Of a stretch of DNA of 64,000 nucleotides, positions 24,457-33,286 are shown piece after piece (position 1 is the stretch's first letter; every line of letters begins with the position of its first letter). Source of the stretch: Nitrospirota bacterium (GTDB lineage: Bacteria; Nitrospirota; Nitrospiria; Nitrospirales; Nitrospiraceae); the NCBI GenBank assembly GCA_002737345.1, contig NSIK01000018.1:66417-130416 (forward strand), in the 5' to 3' direction. The notes under the pieces were generated by a model, which saw only the letters and a list, made by a program, of their open reading frames with translations, was not told where the DNA came from and made no database searches. Made by a program: the position numbers and the translations under genes.

Positions 24457-26014
24457 TGCTCAACCGCCCCGGCCCGTAGAGTTCCCTCGCTTGCTGGAGT
24501 TCCTTCATATGCTTACGGAGGGCTGGGCCGAACTTGGAGGCGAGGACTGCCTTACGATGGAGCTCGATGCTCTGCTCGACCTCCTCGACGGTGGCGGCCA
24601 ACTGTTTGACCAACTGCTTACCTGAGCCAGTGAGCCACTTGAGGTGCCAGCTGGCATATTCCAGATCATGGATCGAGTAACGGACCGATTCCACTTCTTC
24701 GAGGCAACGGAACCTGGCTCGCTGCAAGTCTTTCTCGGTGAAGCCTGCCCTCTTCCATCTGGCTGCTCCTCCCACCCCCGAGGCCCAGGTTGAAAGCCGC
24801 TCGAAGAGCATCGCCCCCATCGTAAAGGTGAAAGCCCCCTGGAGAATGCCTCTGAACGGGCGCAGGCTTCGGCGCCAGGGGGAGTAGAAGACTTGCTGGT
24901 TGCGATCGCCCTGATACATGACGTACTTGCGCAACAAGAGATTCAGGTGGTGATGGCTATTCTCGTGGGTCAAATCGTCGACCAGGTCGAGGTTGCCCCG
25001 GTCGAAACAGTTGATGAACGACAAGCCAGGGCTGTGCCGATAGCTGAAGCTCACGACGCCCTTGGCCTTGAGTGGGACGATCCGGGTGGTAAGGAGCGAC
25101 AGGACTCCATGCCCTTCCGGCCAGGCCTCTTGAATGGTAGTCCAAGCCCGATTAATGCGCGTCACTTGCGTAGTTGACGTGGCAGCGACGGTCTTGGGCT
25201 GGCGATCCTCTTTATAGACAAGCGTCTGCCCGACTGTGATGGGCCCTGCCTCCGTCTCGATAGCCACAGTCGACGGCCGGCGCTGCCAACTCCAGTCCAA
25301 CCGGTGACCTCTCATCGTGCAGAGGGGCGTCACGGTTCGCCCGATCTTTACGGATAGCTTATTCGCACGCACGAGCAGTGTCGCCAAGCCGGCTGACTGT
25401 TTGAGCGCTCGCTTGACCGAGGAAGGCGCCTCGTAACTATCGCCGCCTAGCCCCATGGCCATCGTGCCCACGGTCTCTACCCGTTCGACATTGCCTCCGA
25501 GCTGGATCGCGACACTCCAGGAGGGAATCTTGTGAGCCTCGCACCAGAGCATCGGAAGGCCCGGCACGAGACAAAGCGACTCCTGCGTCAGCTCCTGCGT
25601 CAGCCTCTTGCACAGTTGGTTCAGCCTTCGTTCGAGTCCCGAGGCCTGGGCACTCCCTCGCGGGAATAGATCCTCCAGATAACTGTTCTCGAAAAACTTC
25701 TCCTGGCACTCGGCAAATAACTGAGCCGCAAACTCAGGAACATCCTGCTCCTCCCGGATCTGCTGTAATAAGTCGATGAAATAGACTAGGTCGTTCAACG
25801 CTTCGATCCAGCCGACCACTTTCCAATGGGCATAGGCATCCCGGCCGAGCGACCGCCCAAGATACCGAAAGTAGGGAACCGGCAAGGCCAGGGACGTCGC
25901 GACGTCTGCATATTGATTTTCCAAATCCAGACAGAGGTCGCCCAGGAGCCGTTTCATCGACAGACGAAATTCTCCTCGGAGGCGAACGAGCAGGGACTGA
26001 TCGAGTAACGGCAT
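24449..26014 (-). CDS. HExxH-type putative peptide beta-hydroxylase (mod_HExxH-like)
   Basis: 521 residues, soluble. The first 230 residues are helical with no recognised motif. The C-terminal half carries HENSHHHLNLLL (HExxH at 350-354), then FYSPWRRSLRPFRGILQG (376-393) and a helical tail. That combination (HE-x-x-H, an L-rich helix, PWR, RP-x-G) matches the family first described as HEXXH-motif putative peptide-modification proteins, later assigned as 2-oxoglutarate-dependent peptide hydroxylases. Members usually sit beside a small precursor peptide and a maturase. None is visible here: the neighbours are an exported Ig-like protein and an RqcH-type protein. The last residues and the stop codon lie in a repeat (24362-24456). 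Family assignment is fairly strong; the substrate is unknown. Confidence 0.68.
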   Translation of the reverse strand: MPLLDQSLLVRLRGEFRLSMKRLLGDLCLDLENQYADVATSLALPVPYFRYLGRSLGRDAYAHWKVVGWIEALNDLVYFIDLLQQIREEQDVPEFAAQLFAECQEKFFENSYLEDLFPRGSAQASGLERRLNQLCKRLTQELTQESLCLVPGLPMLWCEAHKIPSWSVAIQLGGNVERVETVGTMAMGLGGDSYEAPSSVKRALKQSAGLATLLVRANKLSVKIGRTVTPLCTMRGHRLDWSWQRRPSTVAIETEAGPITVGQTLVYKEDRQPKTVAATSTTQVTRINRAWTTIQEAWPEGHGVLSLLTTRIVPLKAKGVVSFSYRHSPGLSFINCFDRGNLDLVDDLTHENSHHHLNLLLRKYVMYQGDRNQQVFYSPWRRSLRPFRGILQGAFTFTMGAMLFERLSTWASGVGGAARWKRAGFTEKDLQRARFRCLEEVESVRYSIHDLEYASWHLKWLTGSGKQLVKQLAATVEEVEQSIELHRKAVLASKFGPALRKHMKELQQARELYGPGRLSRA

Positions 26015-26105
26015 GGAGGCACAGGCTCCAGGGTGAAGAAGTCAGACTGTACCGGAGGCGAGGGCCCGCTGCAAGAATAGATCAGAGCCAGGTATGCGTG
26101 ATGGC

Positions 26106-26134
26106 TTGCGTGTTTTCTCGGTGAATCGTACAGT
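26106..26134 (+). promoter_or_regulatory. Candidate promoter of the NFACT/RqcH-like gene
   Basis: TTGCGT (26106-26111) and TACAGT (26129-26134) are separated by 17 bases, 40 bases before the GTG start at 26175. Each hexamer departs from the consensus at two or more positions. Confidence 0.4.
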
Positions 26135-26174
26135 GCAGGCGCTCGCTCACTAAAGAAGCCATGGGAGACGTATC

Positions 26175-27623
26175 GTGGCATTGACCGCAGCAGAAATTGG
26201 AGAGGTGGTGGCTGAACTGGCCCCTGCCTTGGCCGAAGGCTGGGTTCAAAAGATCCAGCAGCCGATGGAGCGCACGGTCCTATTGGAAATCCGCACTCCC
26301 GGACGGACGCACCGGCTCCTCTTCTCCTGCCACCCGGAGACCGCTCGCCTCCACTTCACCACGGAAGCCATTCAGAATCCACTGACGCCGCGTCCCTTCT
26401 GCCAATTTCTTCGCGCCCATCTGCAGGGAGCGAGAATCGACAAAATCGAACAGGTTCACGGGGACCGGATCGTCCACCTGGCCCTAAGCACGAAGGAAGG
26501 TCTCTGCACGTTGGTCGCAGAGCTGACGGGCAAAACCTCGAATCTCCTCGTCCTCAATGAGGCAGGCCTGATCCAGCGAGACTTAAATGGGACCAAGGAT
26601 CTGGCAGGACAGCACTATGCTGTGCCAGCCTTCCCTCGGCGGGACAGGCCTGTCACAGCCTTGCCTCGATTCAGTCGAGCTAGCCAGGAATCGCCATTTC
26701 CCCTCTCCGCTGCCATCGAGGCCCATTACCGCAAGGCCGAAGCCACCTCAGCCGTCCAGACCGCACAGAACGTCAGAGCTGGGATACTGAGAAAATTCAT
26801 CAAAAAGCTCCGTCGCCGCATCGAGGCCTGGCACGAAGACCTTGCGAAGGCAGAAAAATACAAAACCTACGCTCGCTATGGAGAGCTCATCAAGGCAAAC
26901 CTCGGAACTATCCGTAGGGGCCAGACCGATATCATTCTGGTGGATTATTTCAATGAGGAGCTGCCCAGCCTGACGATCCCCCTCGACCAGACCAAAAATC
27001 CCCAGGGCAATATGGACGACTACTTCAAGAAACACCGAAAACACCTGGCAGCCGAGCGGGAGCTGCGGCCGCGCATCGCAGAGGGAGAAAAAGAATTAGC
27101 CTCGCTACAGCAAGAGTTAGCCTCGATCGAGCAGGGCACCTGGCAACCATCCAATCGCGCGCAGCCGGCCCTGCGAGGTAAAATCCTCGCGCGGGTAGGA
27201 AGAGAAAAGGCCAAGCAGGAACGACGACAAGGTCCCTTCCGTTGTTTCACCTCGTCGGATGGGCTAACGATTTATGTCGGGAAAAATGCGCGGGAGAACG
27301 ACGAACTGACGTTCGGCTTAGCCAAGAGTGACGACCTCTGGCTCCATGCCAGTGGCACTCCAGGCTCCCATGTGGTGGTGCGTCTCAAAAAGGGGTCAGA
27401 GATACCCCCGGAGACTCTCCGCGATGCGGCGACATTGGCCCTGCTCTACAGCGATCTGAAAAAAAGCGGAAAGGGCGATGTCATCTATACCCGCCGCAAG
27501 TGGGTCAAGAAAGCGAAGGGCCAGGCGCCGGGCGCCGTAACCGTCACTCAAGAGAAGTCTCTCTTCGTCTCGCTCGACAAGATCCGGCTGGCAGGATTGA
27601 AAGAACGATCAGATGCGCGGTAA
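26175..27623 (+). CDS. rqcH: NFACT-family ribosome quality-control protein (RqcH-like)
   Basis: 482 residues from a GTG preceded by GGGAGA. The NFACT-N domain spans about 1-130 and contains D97-R98 in GDRIVHL, the pair needed for alanine tailing in Bacillus RqcH. Two short helix-hairpin-helix and coiled-coil segments follow (about 195-325, rich in K, E and R). The NFACT-R domain (about 355-470) has YVGKNARENDEL, LWLHASGTPGSHVVV and RKWVKKAKGQAPG. The known role is to bind stalled 60S/50S-nascent chain complexes and add C-terminal alanine tails for degradation. It is somewhat shorter than Bacillus RqcH (about 570), mostly in the middle. It is convergent with a 2OG oxygenase gene. Confidence 0.85.
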   Translation: MALTAAEIGEVVAELAPALAEGWVQKIQQPMERTVLLEIRTPGRTHRLLFSCHPETARLHFTTEAIQNPLTPRPFCQFLRAHLQGARIDKIEQVHGDRIVHLALSTKEGLCTLVAELTGKTSNLLVLNEAGLIQRDLNGTKDLAGQHYAVPAFPRRDRPVTALPRFSRASQESPFPLSAAIEAHYRKAEATSAVQTAQNVRAGILRKFIKKLRRRIEAWHEDLAKAEKYKTYARYGELIKANLGTIRRGQTDIILVDYFNEELPSLTIPLDQTKNPQGNMDDYFKKHRKHLAAERELRPRIAEGEKELASLQQELASIEQGTWQPSNRAQPALRGKILARVGREKAKQERRQGPFRCFTSSDGLTIYVGKNARENDELTFGLAKSDDLWLHASGTPGSHVVVRLKKGSEIPPETLRDAATLALLYSDLKKSGKGDVIYTRRKWVKKAKGQAPGAVTVTQEKSLFVSLDKIRLAGLKERSDAR

Positions 27624-27658
27624 GCCCCTCAGAGACGCTTCATCTTTCCGTGAAACAT

Positions 27659-28333
27659 TCAGGAATGTTCGGTCATGAACCAGCCGGCGGTTGAGAGCCT
27701 CCGATGCTCGCCTGCAACTTGATCCACCCGGCAGACCCGATGGAAACGAGGCACGGTGAACATCACGAGAGAACCGGGCCTGGGCATGATGCAATGGGCC
27801 ACCTCAAGATCCGGCTGATCGGAGGCATGCCCCTCCCGCTTTCGATAGATGATCAGCTCTCCGCCCCAATCCGATTGCCACTCGTCATGAAAATAACTCA
27901 CCATTGCGAGACGGCGCCGCGGCGCCGCGACCCCCTCCACCGCATAGCCCTGGTCCGTATCGTCATGGGTCAACAGGCAATCGCCCTCCGCATAGGAGTA
28001 GTAACTGAACCCGACATGGCGGCCGACGATATCGGGGAAGGACTCCATGTAGGACTCAATGCAGGGCAACTGTAACCGCGACATCAAATGCTGGCCTTGG
28101 ACCCGGTCTATTTCCGCCTTGGCCCAGTTTCCAGAATTCGGAAAATTTTCCCGGACCTTCGGTAGATCGGACAGGCTCTTCCAGGCCGCCTGATGCATTC
28201 CCTCGCGGAAGAACTGCCGCTCTTCCTTCGACCAAAAATTTTCGACGAGCAGTACAGGATTTTTATGGAAAGAAAATGACGAAAGATCGGCTAACGAGAC
28301 CGGGCCTGACATCGACTCCATTCGAGTGCCCAC
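27659..28333 (-). CDS. 2-oxoglutarate/Fe(II) oxygenase (prolyl hydroxylase-like)
   Basis: 224 residues from a GTG at 28333 with AGGAGG 7 bases upstream. The double-stranded beta-helix fold shows LTHDDTD as the HxD metal motif, a distal HRV histidine after PGSLVMFTVPRF, and an R in HRRLSTAGW for 2-oxoglutarate. VSYFHDEW and GGELIIY are typical middle strands. The layout matches the 2OG-Fe(II) superfamily near prolyl hydroxylases, including relatives that modify ribosomal or elongation proteins. It converges on the RqcH-like gene with only 35 bases between stops. Substrate unknown. Confidence 0.8.
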   Translation of the reverse strand: MGTRMESMSGPVSLADLSSFSFHKNPVLLVENFWSKEERQFFREGMHQAAWKSLSDLPKVRENFPNSGNWAKAEIDRVQGQHLMSRLQLPCIESYMESFPDIVGRHVGFSYYSYAEGDCLLTHDDTDQGYAVEGVAAPRRRLAMVSYFHDEWQSDWGGELIIYRKREGHASDQPDLEVAHCIMPRPGSLVMFTVPRFHRVCRVDQVAGEHRRLSTAGWFMTEHS

Positions 28334-28402
28334 CAAATTCCTCCTGACACAGGGGGCTGCTATCATGACGATAATAGCCCCCTATATATTCGCGCCGAAA
28401 AA

Positions 28403-28702
28403 CTAGTAGGGATCGCGCTTGCCGCCCCCAAATCCGCCGCCGCCAGTGCGAGGCTCCTGAGGCCGCGCTTCATTGACGGTCAAAGTCCGGCCACCCATCT
28501 CTGTGCCATTGAGAGCGGCAACAGCCGCCTGTACTTCTGCATCCGAAGACATCTCAACGAAGCCGAAGCCGCGTGACTGCCCCGTAAACTTATCCGTAAT
28601 GATCCGCGCTGAAGCGACGGAACCATGTCGCCCGAACAGATCACTCAACTCCTGCTCAGTCGCCGAATAGGGCAACCCACCAACATAGATCTTTGAACCC
28701 AT
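28403..28702 (-). CDS. Single-RRM RNA-binding protein
   Basis: 99 residues: one RNA recognition motif with RNP2 as IYVGGL (5-10) and RNP1 as RGFGFVEM (about 44-51), then a Gly-rich tail (GGGGFGGGKRDPY). AAGGAGA lies 8 bases upstream of the ATG. Such proteins in cyanobacteria and other bacteria bind RNA, often in response to cold or stress. It is a separate unit, 69 bases upstream of the oxygenase gene. Confidence 0.92.
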   Translation of the reverse strand: MGSKIYVGGLPYSATEQELSDLFGRHGSVASARIITDKFTGQSRGFGFVEMSSDAEVQAAVAALNGTEMGGRTLTVNEARPQEPRTGGGGFGGGKRDPY

Positions 28703-28938
28703 CTGGGGTTTCTCCTTTGAGTATGATGATATTGTCTTGGGCTCGAGGGACGGGGGAAGGAGCGGGCCAAAGACGCAAAGGACATGGCGAATTAGGTCTG
28801 ACTTCCGACGAGACTCTCGGCCAAGGCAACATCGATGCTGCAGGCCTGTTTATTTCGCGCCACCTTACCGCCAGGCCCCTGCGAGAAGGCATGAATAGGC
28901 TAGCATAGGATTCTTGAACATGGCAATCCGCCGACTTT

Positions 28939-29063
28939 CAGGACGCTGAAAAAGTCCGCCAGCTTCGTTCTCGCATCGTCCAGACCCTCAACGTACCCTA
29001 AAGAGTACGCCTCGGCTCTTCGCTCGCTGCAGCCTTGCTGGACGAACTTTTTGAGCATTCCTG
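28939..29063. repeat. Dispersed repeat family 1, complete copy with inverted ends
   Basis: 125 bases beginning CAGGACGCTGAAAAAGTCC and ending CTTTTTGAGCATTCCTG. The first 30 bases are a near-perfect complement of the last 30 (AAAAAGTCCGCCAGC against GCTGGACGAACTTTTT). The reverse complement shares its core with the copies at 16049 and 63188. It ends 15 bases after the stop of the ABC permease gene. The rest of the 28703-28938 spacer shows no gene or structure I can support. Confidence 0.8.
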
Positions 29064-29077
29064 CCAAACTGGCCACC

Positions 29078-29869
29078 TCACTCCCCGATGCGGACGAGCA
29101 AGCCCCGTTCCCGGCAGAACTCGAACATCCAATGGAACAGGGCGACGACCAGACTGAGACAAACCACATTCAAAGCAGTCGCCCAGGCAAGATGCGCAAC
29201 CGGCGAGACTGTCGCATTGAGCACAGCGCGCATCCCTTCAAAAACATGGGTGGCTGGATTCATCCAGGCAATGGCCTGCAGCCAACCTGGGAGCACCTCG
29301 ATCGGGTAAAACACGCAGGAAATAGGCTGAAATAGAAACACCATGCTCCAGGCCAGCACTTCCGCTTCCTGGCCAAAGCGCATAATGAGGGCCGTGGTCA
29401 AGACCCCGATGATCCAGCCCGTCATCACGAGATTCAAGACGAACGGAATCAGCCAAAGCCCGATCACGAAAATATTGTACGAATAGAAGAGCCCCGCACA
29501 GACAACCATCACCACAGAAACCGCCGCCACCTTAAAGGCACTCATCACCATCGTCGCGGCCAGAAACTCGCTCGGCTTAAGCGGACTGGCGAACAAGTTC
29601 ATCAGATTCCGCGCCCAGAGCTCCTCCAGAAACGAAATTGTCACCCCCTGCTGCGCGCGGAACAGCACATCCCATAAAATTAAGGCCCCCAGAAAAAACG
29701 TGACTGCTCCCGGGATCTGCCCCTGGAATTTCATGAGATAAACCGTAATGAACCCCCAGATGACTAGGTCAAGAAAGGGCCAATAGAAGATTTCCATCAT
29801 CCGCGGCAAACTCCGCCGATATAGGTACAAATGCCGCGCGACCAGCGCATAAATCCGATGGAATTTCAT
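29078..29869 (-). CDS. ABC-2 type transporter permease
   Basis: 263 residues from the ATG at 29869; a start 13 codons earlier is possible. Six hydrophobic segments and the ABC-2 permease pattern are present: an N-terminal cytoplasmic arm (RHLYLYRRSLPRMMEIFYWP), a long middle span, and a last loop FYPIEVLPGWLQAIAWMNPATHVFEGMR, which is diagnostic of the DrrB/NodJ-like group. It works with the ATPase 89 bases upstream. The substrate could be a lipid, polysaccharide precursor or drug and is not predictable. It follows a hexaheme cytochrome c and molybdenum-cofactor genes on the same strand. Confidence 0.86.
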   Translation of the reverse strand: MKFHRIYALVARHLYLYRRSLPRMMEIFYWPFLDLVIWGFITVYLMKFQGQIPGAVTFFLGALILWDVLFRAQQGVTISFLEELWARNLMNLFASPLKPSEFLAATMVMSAFKVAAVSVVMVVCAGLFYSYNIFVIGLWLIPFVLNLVMTGWIIGVLTTALIMRFGQEAEVLAWSMVFLFQPISCVFYPIEVLPGWLQAIAWMNPATHVFEGMRAVLNATVSPVAHLAWATALNVVCLSLVVALFHWMFEFCRERGLLVRIGE

Positions 29870-29958
29870 AATAATCAGCCGGAACGTCAGTAAGTCAAAA
29901 GTCGTCAAGTCGTTCAGCAGCCAGAGGACTTGATGACGTGATGACCGTCGACGGTTTC

Positions 29959-30693
29959 CTACTCCTCCCGCGCCAACTTCACAAACACTTCTTCCAAATC
30001 CGCCTGCCCGAACCGCGCCACAATCTCCTGCGCCGTCCCCTCCGCCACGATTTTGCCACGCTGGAGGAAGATGATCCGGTCCGTCATCTCTTCCATCTCA
30101 TGCATATTGTGCGATGAATAGAGCACGCTTAAGCCGGAGACGCGCCGCTCCTCCTTGAGGAAGCTCCGGATCTTTTGCGCAATATCGGGATCGAGGCTCG
30201 CGGTCGGCTCATCAAGGAACAGAATCTTCGGTTCGGTCAGAAAGGCCTTCGCCAGCCCGAGCCTGGCGCTCTGACCGGAAGACAGTTTGCGCGTCACTTT
30301 ATGGCGAAACTCCTCCATCTCCAGCTGCTTCACAATGGCATCGATTCGTAATTGAATCTGAGGCAGCCCATAGAGCCTCGCCATCACCCAGAGGTTCTCC
30401 TCCACCGTCAGCGCTTGCGGCAGGGAGACATAGGTCGAAGAAAAGTTTACTTGCCGGAGAATGGCCTCGCGATCCGTCTCCAAATCCCGTCCGAACATCT
30501 GAATGGAGCCGGAGGTCGGCTTCACCACTCCGAGCAACATCTGAATGGTCGTGGTTTTTCCGGCCCCGTTTGGACCCAGCAACCCCAAAATCTCTCCCGG
30601 CCTGAGATCGAAGGAAATGTCGTTTACGGCGGTAAAATCGCCGAACTGTTTTATGAGATGTTGCACCTGCAGGACGGGTCTGGGTGTAGGCAT
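29959..30693 (-). CDS. ABC transporter ATP-binding protein
   Basis: 244 residues from the ATG at 30693 (MPTPRPVLQVQHL); a frame open to 30759 would run into the upstream cytochrome gene. Walker A is GPNGAGKTTT, the signature is LSSGQSARLGLAK, Walker B is ILFLDEPTASLDPD, and an H-loop SSHNMHEME follows. The LRPGEILGLLGPNGAGK start places it in the ABC-2/CcmA-like exporter group. It pairs with the permease at 29078-29869 and lies 13 bases after the cytochrome gene. Confidence 0.92.
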   Translation of the reverse strand: MPTPRPVLQVQHLIKQFGDFTAVNDISFDLRPGEILGLLGPNGAGKTTTIQMLLGVVKPTSGSIQMFGRDLETDREAILRQVNFSSTYVSLPQALTVEENLWVMARLYGLPQIQLRIDAIVKQLEMEEFRHKVTRKLSSGQSARLGLAKAFLTEPKILFLDEPTASLDPDIAQKIRSFLKEERRVSGLSVLYSSHNMHEMEEMTDRIIFLQRGKIVAEGTAQEIVARFGQADLEEVFVKLAREE

Positions 30694-30706
30694 GGGAATC
30701 AGCGAA

Positions 30707-31417
30707 TCAGTTGAAGAGCAGGGCGTTGCCGATTTTATCAGGGAGATGGCAGGTTTCACATTTCCGGCTCACGACCTTCCCCTCATGCTCCGTCTTCCCG
30801 TCGTGGCAGCGGAAACAATCCGTGAGGGCTCTGGTCCGTAAATACGAACCTTCCGGATGGTCGGGGTACCAGGGTTTCTCGTCGGCCGACACATGCCCTC
30901 GCGGCAGGACAGTCGGATAGCCCTTGATCGGCCGTTCATGCACGACCGACGAATGGCAAGTCGTGCAACCCTCGCCCTGGCTTCGCTTCGCAAAGGCCTC
31001 GATATGTTTGCGATGGCTCATGATCAGACCCACCTCTTTGACCGGCGAAGGCAGATCCCGCGGGGCCACTTCGGAGACCCGCAGAATGTCTCGATGGCAG
31101 CCCAAACAGACAGAAGAATCGACTTTCGCTTGCAAGTTGTGCGGATCGGTGGGGCTGCCGAACAAGTAGATCGCCACATCCTTCGTCCCGGCCCAGGCCT
31201 TATCCTGGAGCCAGCCTTCGAGGCCGGGCCGCACATGGCAGGCCACACAGGTCACCTCCCGATGCGAGGATTTCGTCCAACTCTCATAGGAAGGCGCAAT
31301 GGTATGGCAACTGGCACAGAAAGTCGGATGATTCGTGACAGGAATGGCCACCGCGCCCAGCACGATCGCGCCGAGGGTCAGGGCCAATAGGATGGTCGCT
31401 TTAGGCTTCCAGTTCAT
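30707..31417 (-). CDS. Hexaheme c-type cytochrome, NapC/NirT-like
   Basis: 236 residues. An N-terminal membrane anchor (LLALTLGAIVLGAVAIPV) is followed by six CxxCH motifs: FCASCH, TCVACH, VCLGCH, GCTTCH, DCFRCH and KCETCH. The first two with SYESWTKSSHREVTC resemble the NapC/NirT/NrfH family of quinol-oxidising cytochromes, which usually has four hemes. The last two hemes are extra. It would pass electrons from membrane quinol to a periplasmic partner or the reverse. Its start overlaps the end of mobB by 17 bases, so the two are coupled. Confidence 0.9.
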   Translation of the reverse strand: MNWKPKATILLALTLGAIVLGAVAIPVTNHPTFCASCHTIAPSYESWTKSSHREVTCVACHVRPGLEGWLQDKAWAGTKDVAIYLFGSPTDPHNLQAKVDSSVCLGCHRDILRVSEVAPRDLPSPVKEVGLIMSHRKHIEAFAKRSQGEGCTTCHSSVVHERPIKGYPTVLPRGHVSADEKPWYPDHPEGSYLRTRALTDCFRCHDGKTEHEGKVVSRKCETCHLPDKIGNALLFN

Positions 31418-31925
31418 GCTCCGAATGGAAACGGGGTTTGGGGAATTGCTTCATGATCAAGGCTGCCACGCCTGCGACATCGTCCAGGCCGAACAGGGGC
31501 ACGGACAAATCAATCGGCTTATCCGATACCACCGCCAGCAACCCTTCATGAGACACGGGAATTTCGCCAACTGCCTCGCGAATGATGACGATCTTCGGAT
31601 AGCCTTCGTGCTTCCACCCTTCGGCAATGATCAAGTCATAGCTGGAATCGAGGAACGAGTCCCGGACTGCCTCGACGCTCATCGGATCAGACACATCGGC
31701 AAACATCGCCATGCTACCCTTGGAGAGCACCATCACGCTGCTCGCTCCGGCCCGCTTATGGCGCCAGCTGTCCTTGCCTTCGGTGTCAAGATCGAAGCCA
31801 TGCCCGGCATGTTTCACCGTCGCCACCTTGTAACCGGCCCGAACCAATTCAGGAATCACCCGCTCGATCAACGTGGTTTTCCCGCTGTTCGAGCGGCCAA
31901 CAAACGACAGGATAGGTACGGGCAT
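31401..31925 (-). CDS. mobB: Molybdopterin-guanine dinucleotide biosynthesis adapter MobB
   Basis: 174 residues from the ATG at 31925 (MPVPILSFVGRSNSGKTT). The P-loop GRSNSGKTTL is at residues 10-19. KVATVKHAGHGFDLDTEGKDSWRHKRAGA is the MobB signature, and LIIAEGWKHEGYPKI supplies the conserved Walker-B-like strand. MobB binds GTP and assists MobA in adding GMP to molybdopterin for enzymes of the DMSO-reductase family. It is placed with moeA, between cytochrome and moeA genes. mobA is not in this window. Confidence 0.92.
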   Translation of the reverse strand: MPVPILSFVGRSNSGKTTLIERVIPELVRAGYKVATVKHAGHGFDLDTEGKDSWRHKRAGASSVMVLSKGSMAMFADVSDPMSVEAVRDSFLDSSYDLIIAEGWKHEGYPKIVIIREAVGEIPVSHEGLLAVVSDKPIDLSVPLFGLDDVAGVAALIMKQFPKPRFHSEHELEA

Positions 31926-31974
31926 ACAACAGAATCCTTCGCTAGACATGGCACATTAATAACGTGGCACGGCT

Positions 31975-33273
31975 TCAGCAACAGGAGAGATGAGGCTCGC
32001 CCGCCTGGACTGGGCCTGCATGGTTCGCCCACACTTCGCTGGACAACAATTGAACCGAGACCAGGTCGCCGGGGTTGACCCGTTCGACTTCGACCGGAAT
32101 ATCGATCAGGCAATTGGCCTTCACCATGGAGGTCAAAATTCCGGACCCCTGCGGGCCGGTGGTTCGCACCTTAAAAACTCCCGCTTCCTGCGTGAGCACC
32201 CCGCGCAAGAAGTGGCGCCGATCCGTCCGCTTGGAAAACTTTTCCTCGAAGAGCGCCTGCACGACCGGACGGCCATAGTGCCGACGGCCACTCATTTTCA
32301 ACATCGCCGGCCGCACCAGCTGCTCGAACGTCACCATGGAGGAAACGGGATTCCCCGGCAGGCCAAAGGCCAGCTTGCCCTGAATCTTGCCGAACGCGAG
32401 CGGCTGCCCCGGCCTGATCGCCAGCTTCCAGAAGTTCATTTCTGCCCCGAGCTCATGGAACACCGTCTTTGTGAAATCGTAATCGCCCATCGAGACGCCG
32501 CCGGACAGGACCAGAATGTCCGCCGTCACTCCATGTGAAATCTTTTCCTTCAAGGCCGTAGGCGTGTCCCGCGCGATCCCCAGCAAGAAGGGAATGCCGC
32601 CCGCTTCTTGGACTGCGGCTGCAATCCCATAACTATTGGAGTTGATGATTTTTTCTTCGCTGAATCGCTCGTCTAAATCCGCCAATTCGTCGCCGGTCGA
32701 GAGGATCGCCACCCTGGGCTGTTGATAAGCGAAGATGAAGGACTTGGCCAGAATCGCCAGCATCCCGGCTTCGCCAGGCCGGATCTGGGTGCCCTTGGCG
32801 ATGATGCAGTCGCCCTTCTTGACGTCTTCGCCTTGCGGACGGATGTTGGCGCCTTGCTGTTCCGCCTTGAAGACGCGAACGGAATCTGGCGTATGCTCCG
32901 TATCCTCGACCTTCAAGACCGTGTCCGCCCCCTTTGGGATCGGAGCCCCGGTCATGATGCGAATCGCCTGGCCCTTGCCGACGGCTTTGGATGGCATCTT
33001 GCCGGCAGGCACGTCCTCGATCACCGTGAGCGTCACAGGCTTCTGAATCGTCTGTTCCTGTTTGATATCCTCCCAGCGCACCGCAAACCCGTCCATCGCG
33101 CTGTTGTTCCAGGGTGGATTATCCCGCTCCGCCACGATGTCCTCGCCCAAGACACGACCGAGCGCCTCGAGGATCGAAATCTTCTCCAGGCCGAGAGTCG
33201 GGGTGGACGCCAAGACGATCCGCTGCGCTTCCTGTAGCTGTGTGAGCCCCTCTATCGCGTCTGTGGCCTTCAC
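31975..33273 (-). CDS. moeA: Molybdopterin molybdenumtransferase MoeA
   Basis: 432 residues from the GTG at 33273, chosen for AGGAGAT 4 bases upstream. Domains follow the MoeA order: N-terminal SSMDG-like motif (PWNNSAMDGFAV), domain with MTGAPIPKGADTVLKVE, the GGVSMGDYDF molybdate/MPT-binding motif, the LPGNPVSSMVTFEQLVRP motif, and a C-terminal beta domain (about 330-425). MoeA inserts molybdate into adenylated molybdopterin. It follows the Mrp-like gene with 13 bases between them and precedes mobB, so this is a cofactor unit that would serve molybdoenzymes such as nitrite oxidoreductase. That link is inference. Confidence 0.95.
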   Translation of the reverse strand: MKATDAIEGLTQLQEAQRIVLASTPTLGLEKISILEALGRVLGEDIVAERDNPPWNNSAMDGFAVRWEDIKQEQTIQKPVTLTVIEDVPAGKMPSKAVGKGQAIRIMTGAPIPKGADTVLKVEDTEHTPDSVRVFKAEQQGANIRPQGEDVKKGDCIIAKGTQIRPGEAGMLAILAKSFIFAYQQPRVAILSTGDELADLDERFSEEKIINSNSYGIAAAVQEAGGIPFLLGIARDTPTALKEKISHGVTADILVLSGGVSMGDYDFTKTVFHELGAEMNFWKLAIRPGQPLAFGKIQGKLAFGLPGNPVSSMVTFEQLVRPAMLKMSGRRHYGRPVVQALFEEKFSKRTDRRHFLRGVLTQEAGVFKVRTTGPQGSGILTSMVKANCLIDIPVEVERVNPGDLVSVQLLSSEVWANHAGPVQAGEPHLSCC

Positions 33274-33286
33274 GATCTCTCCTCCA

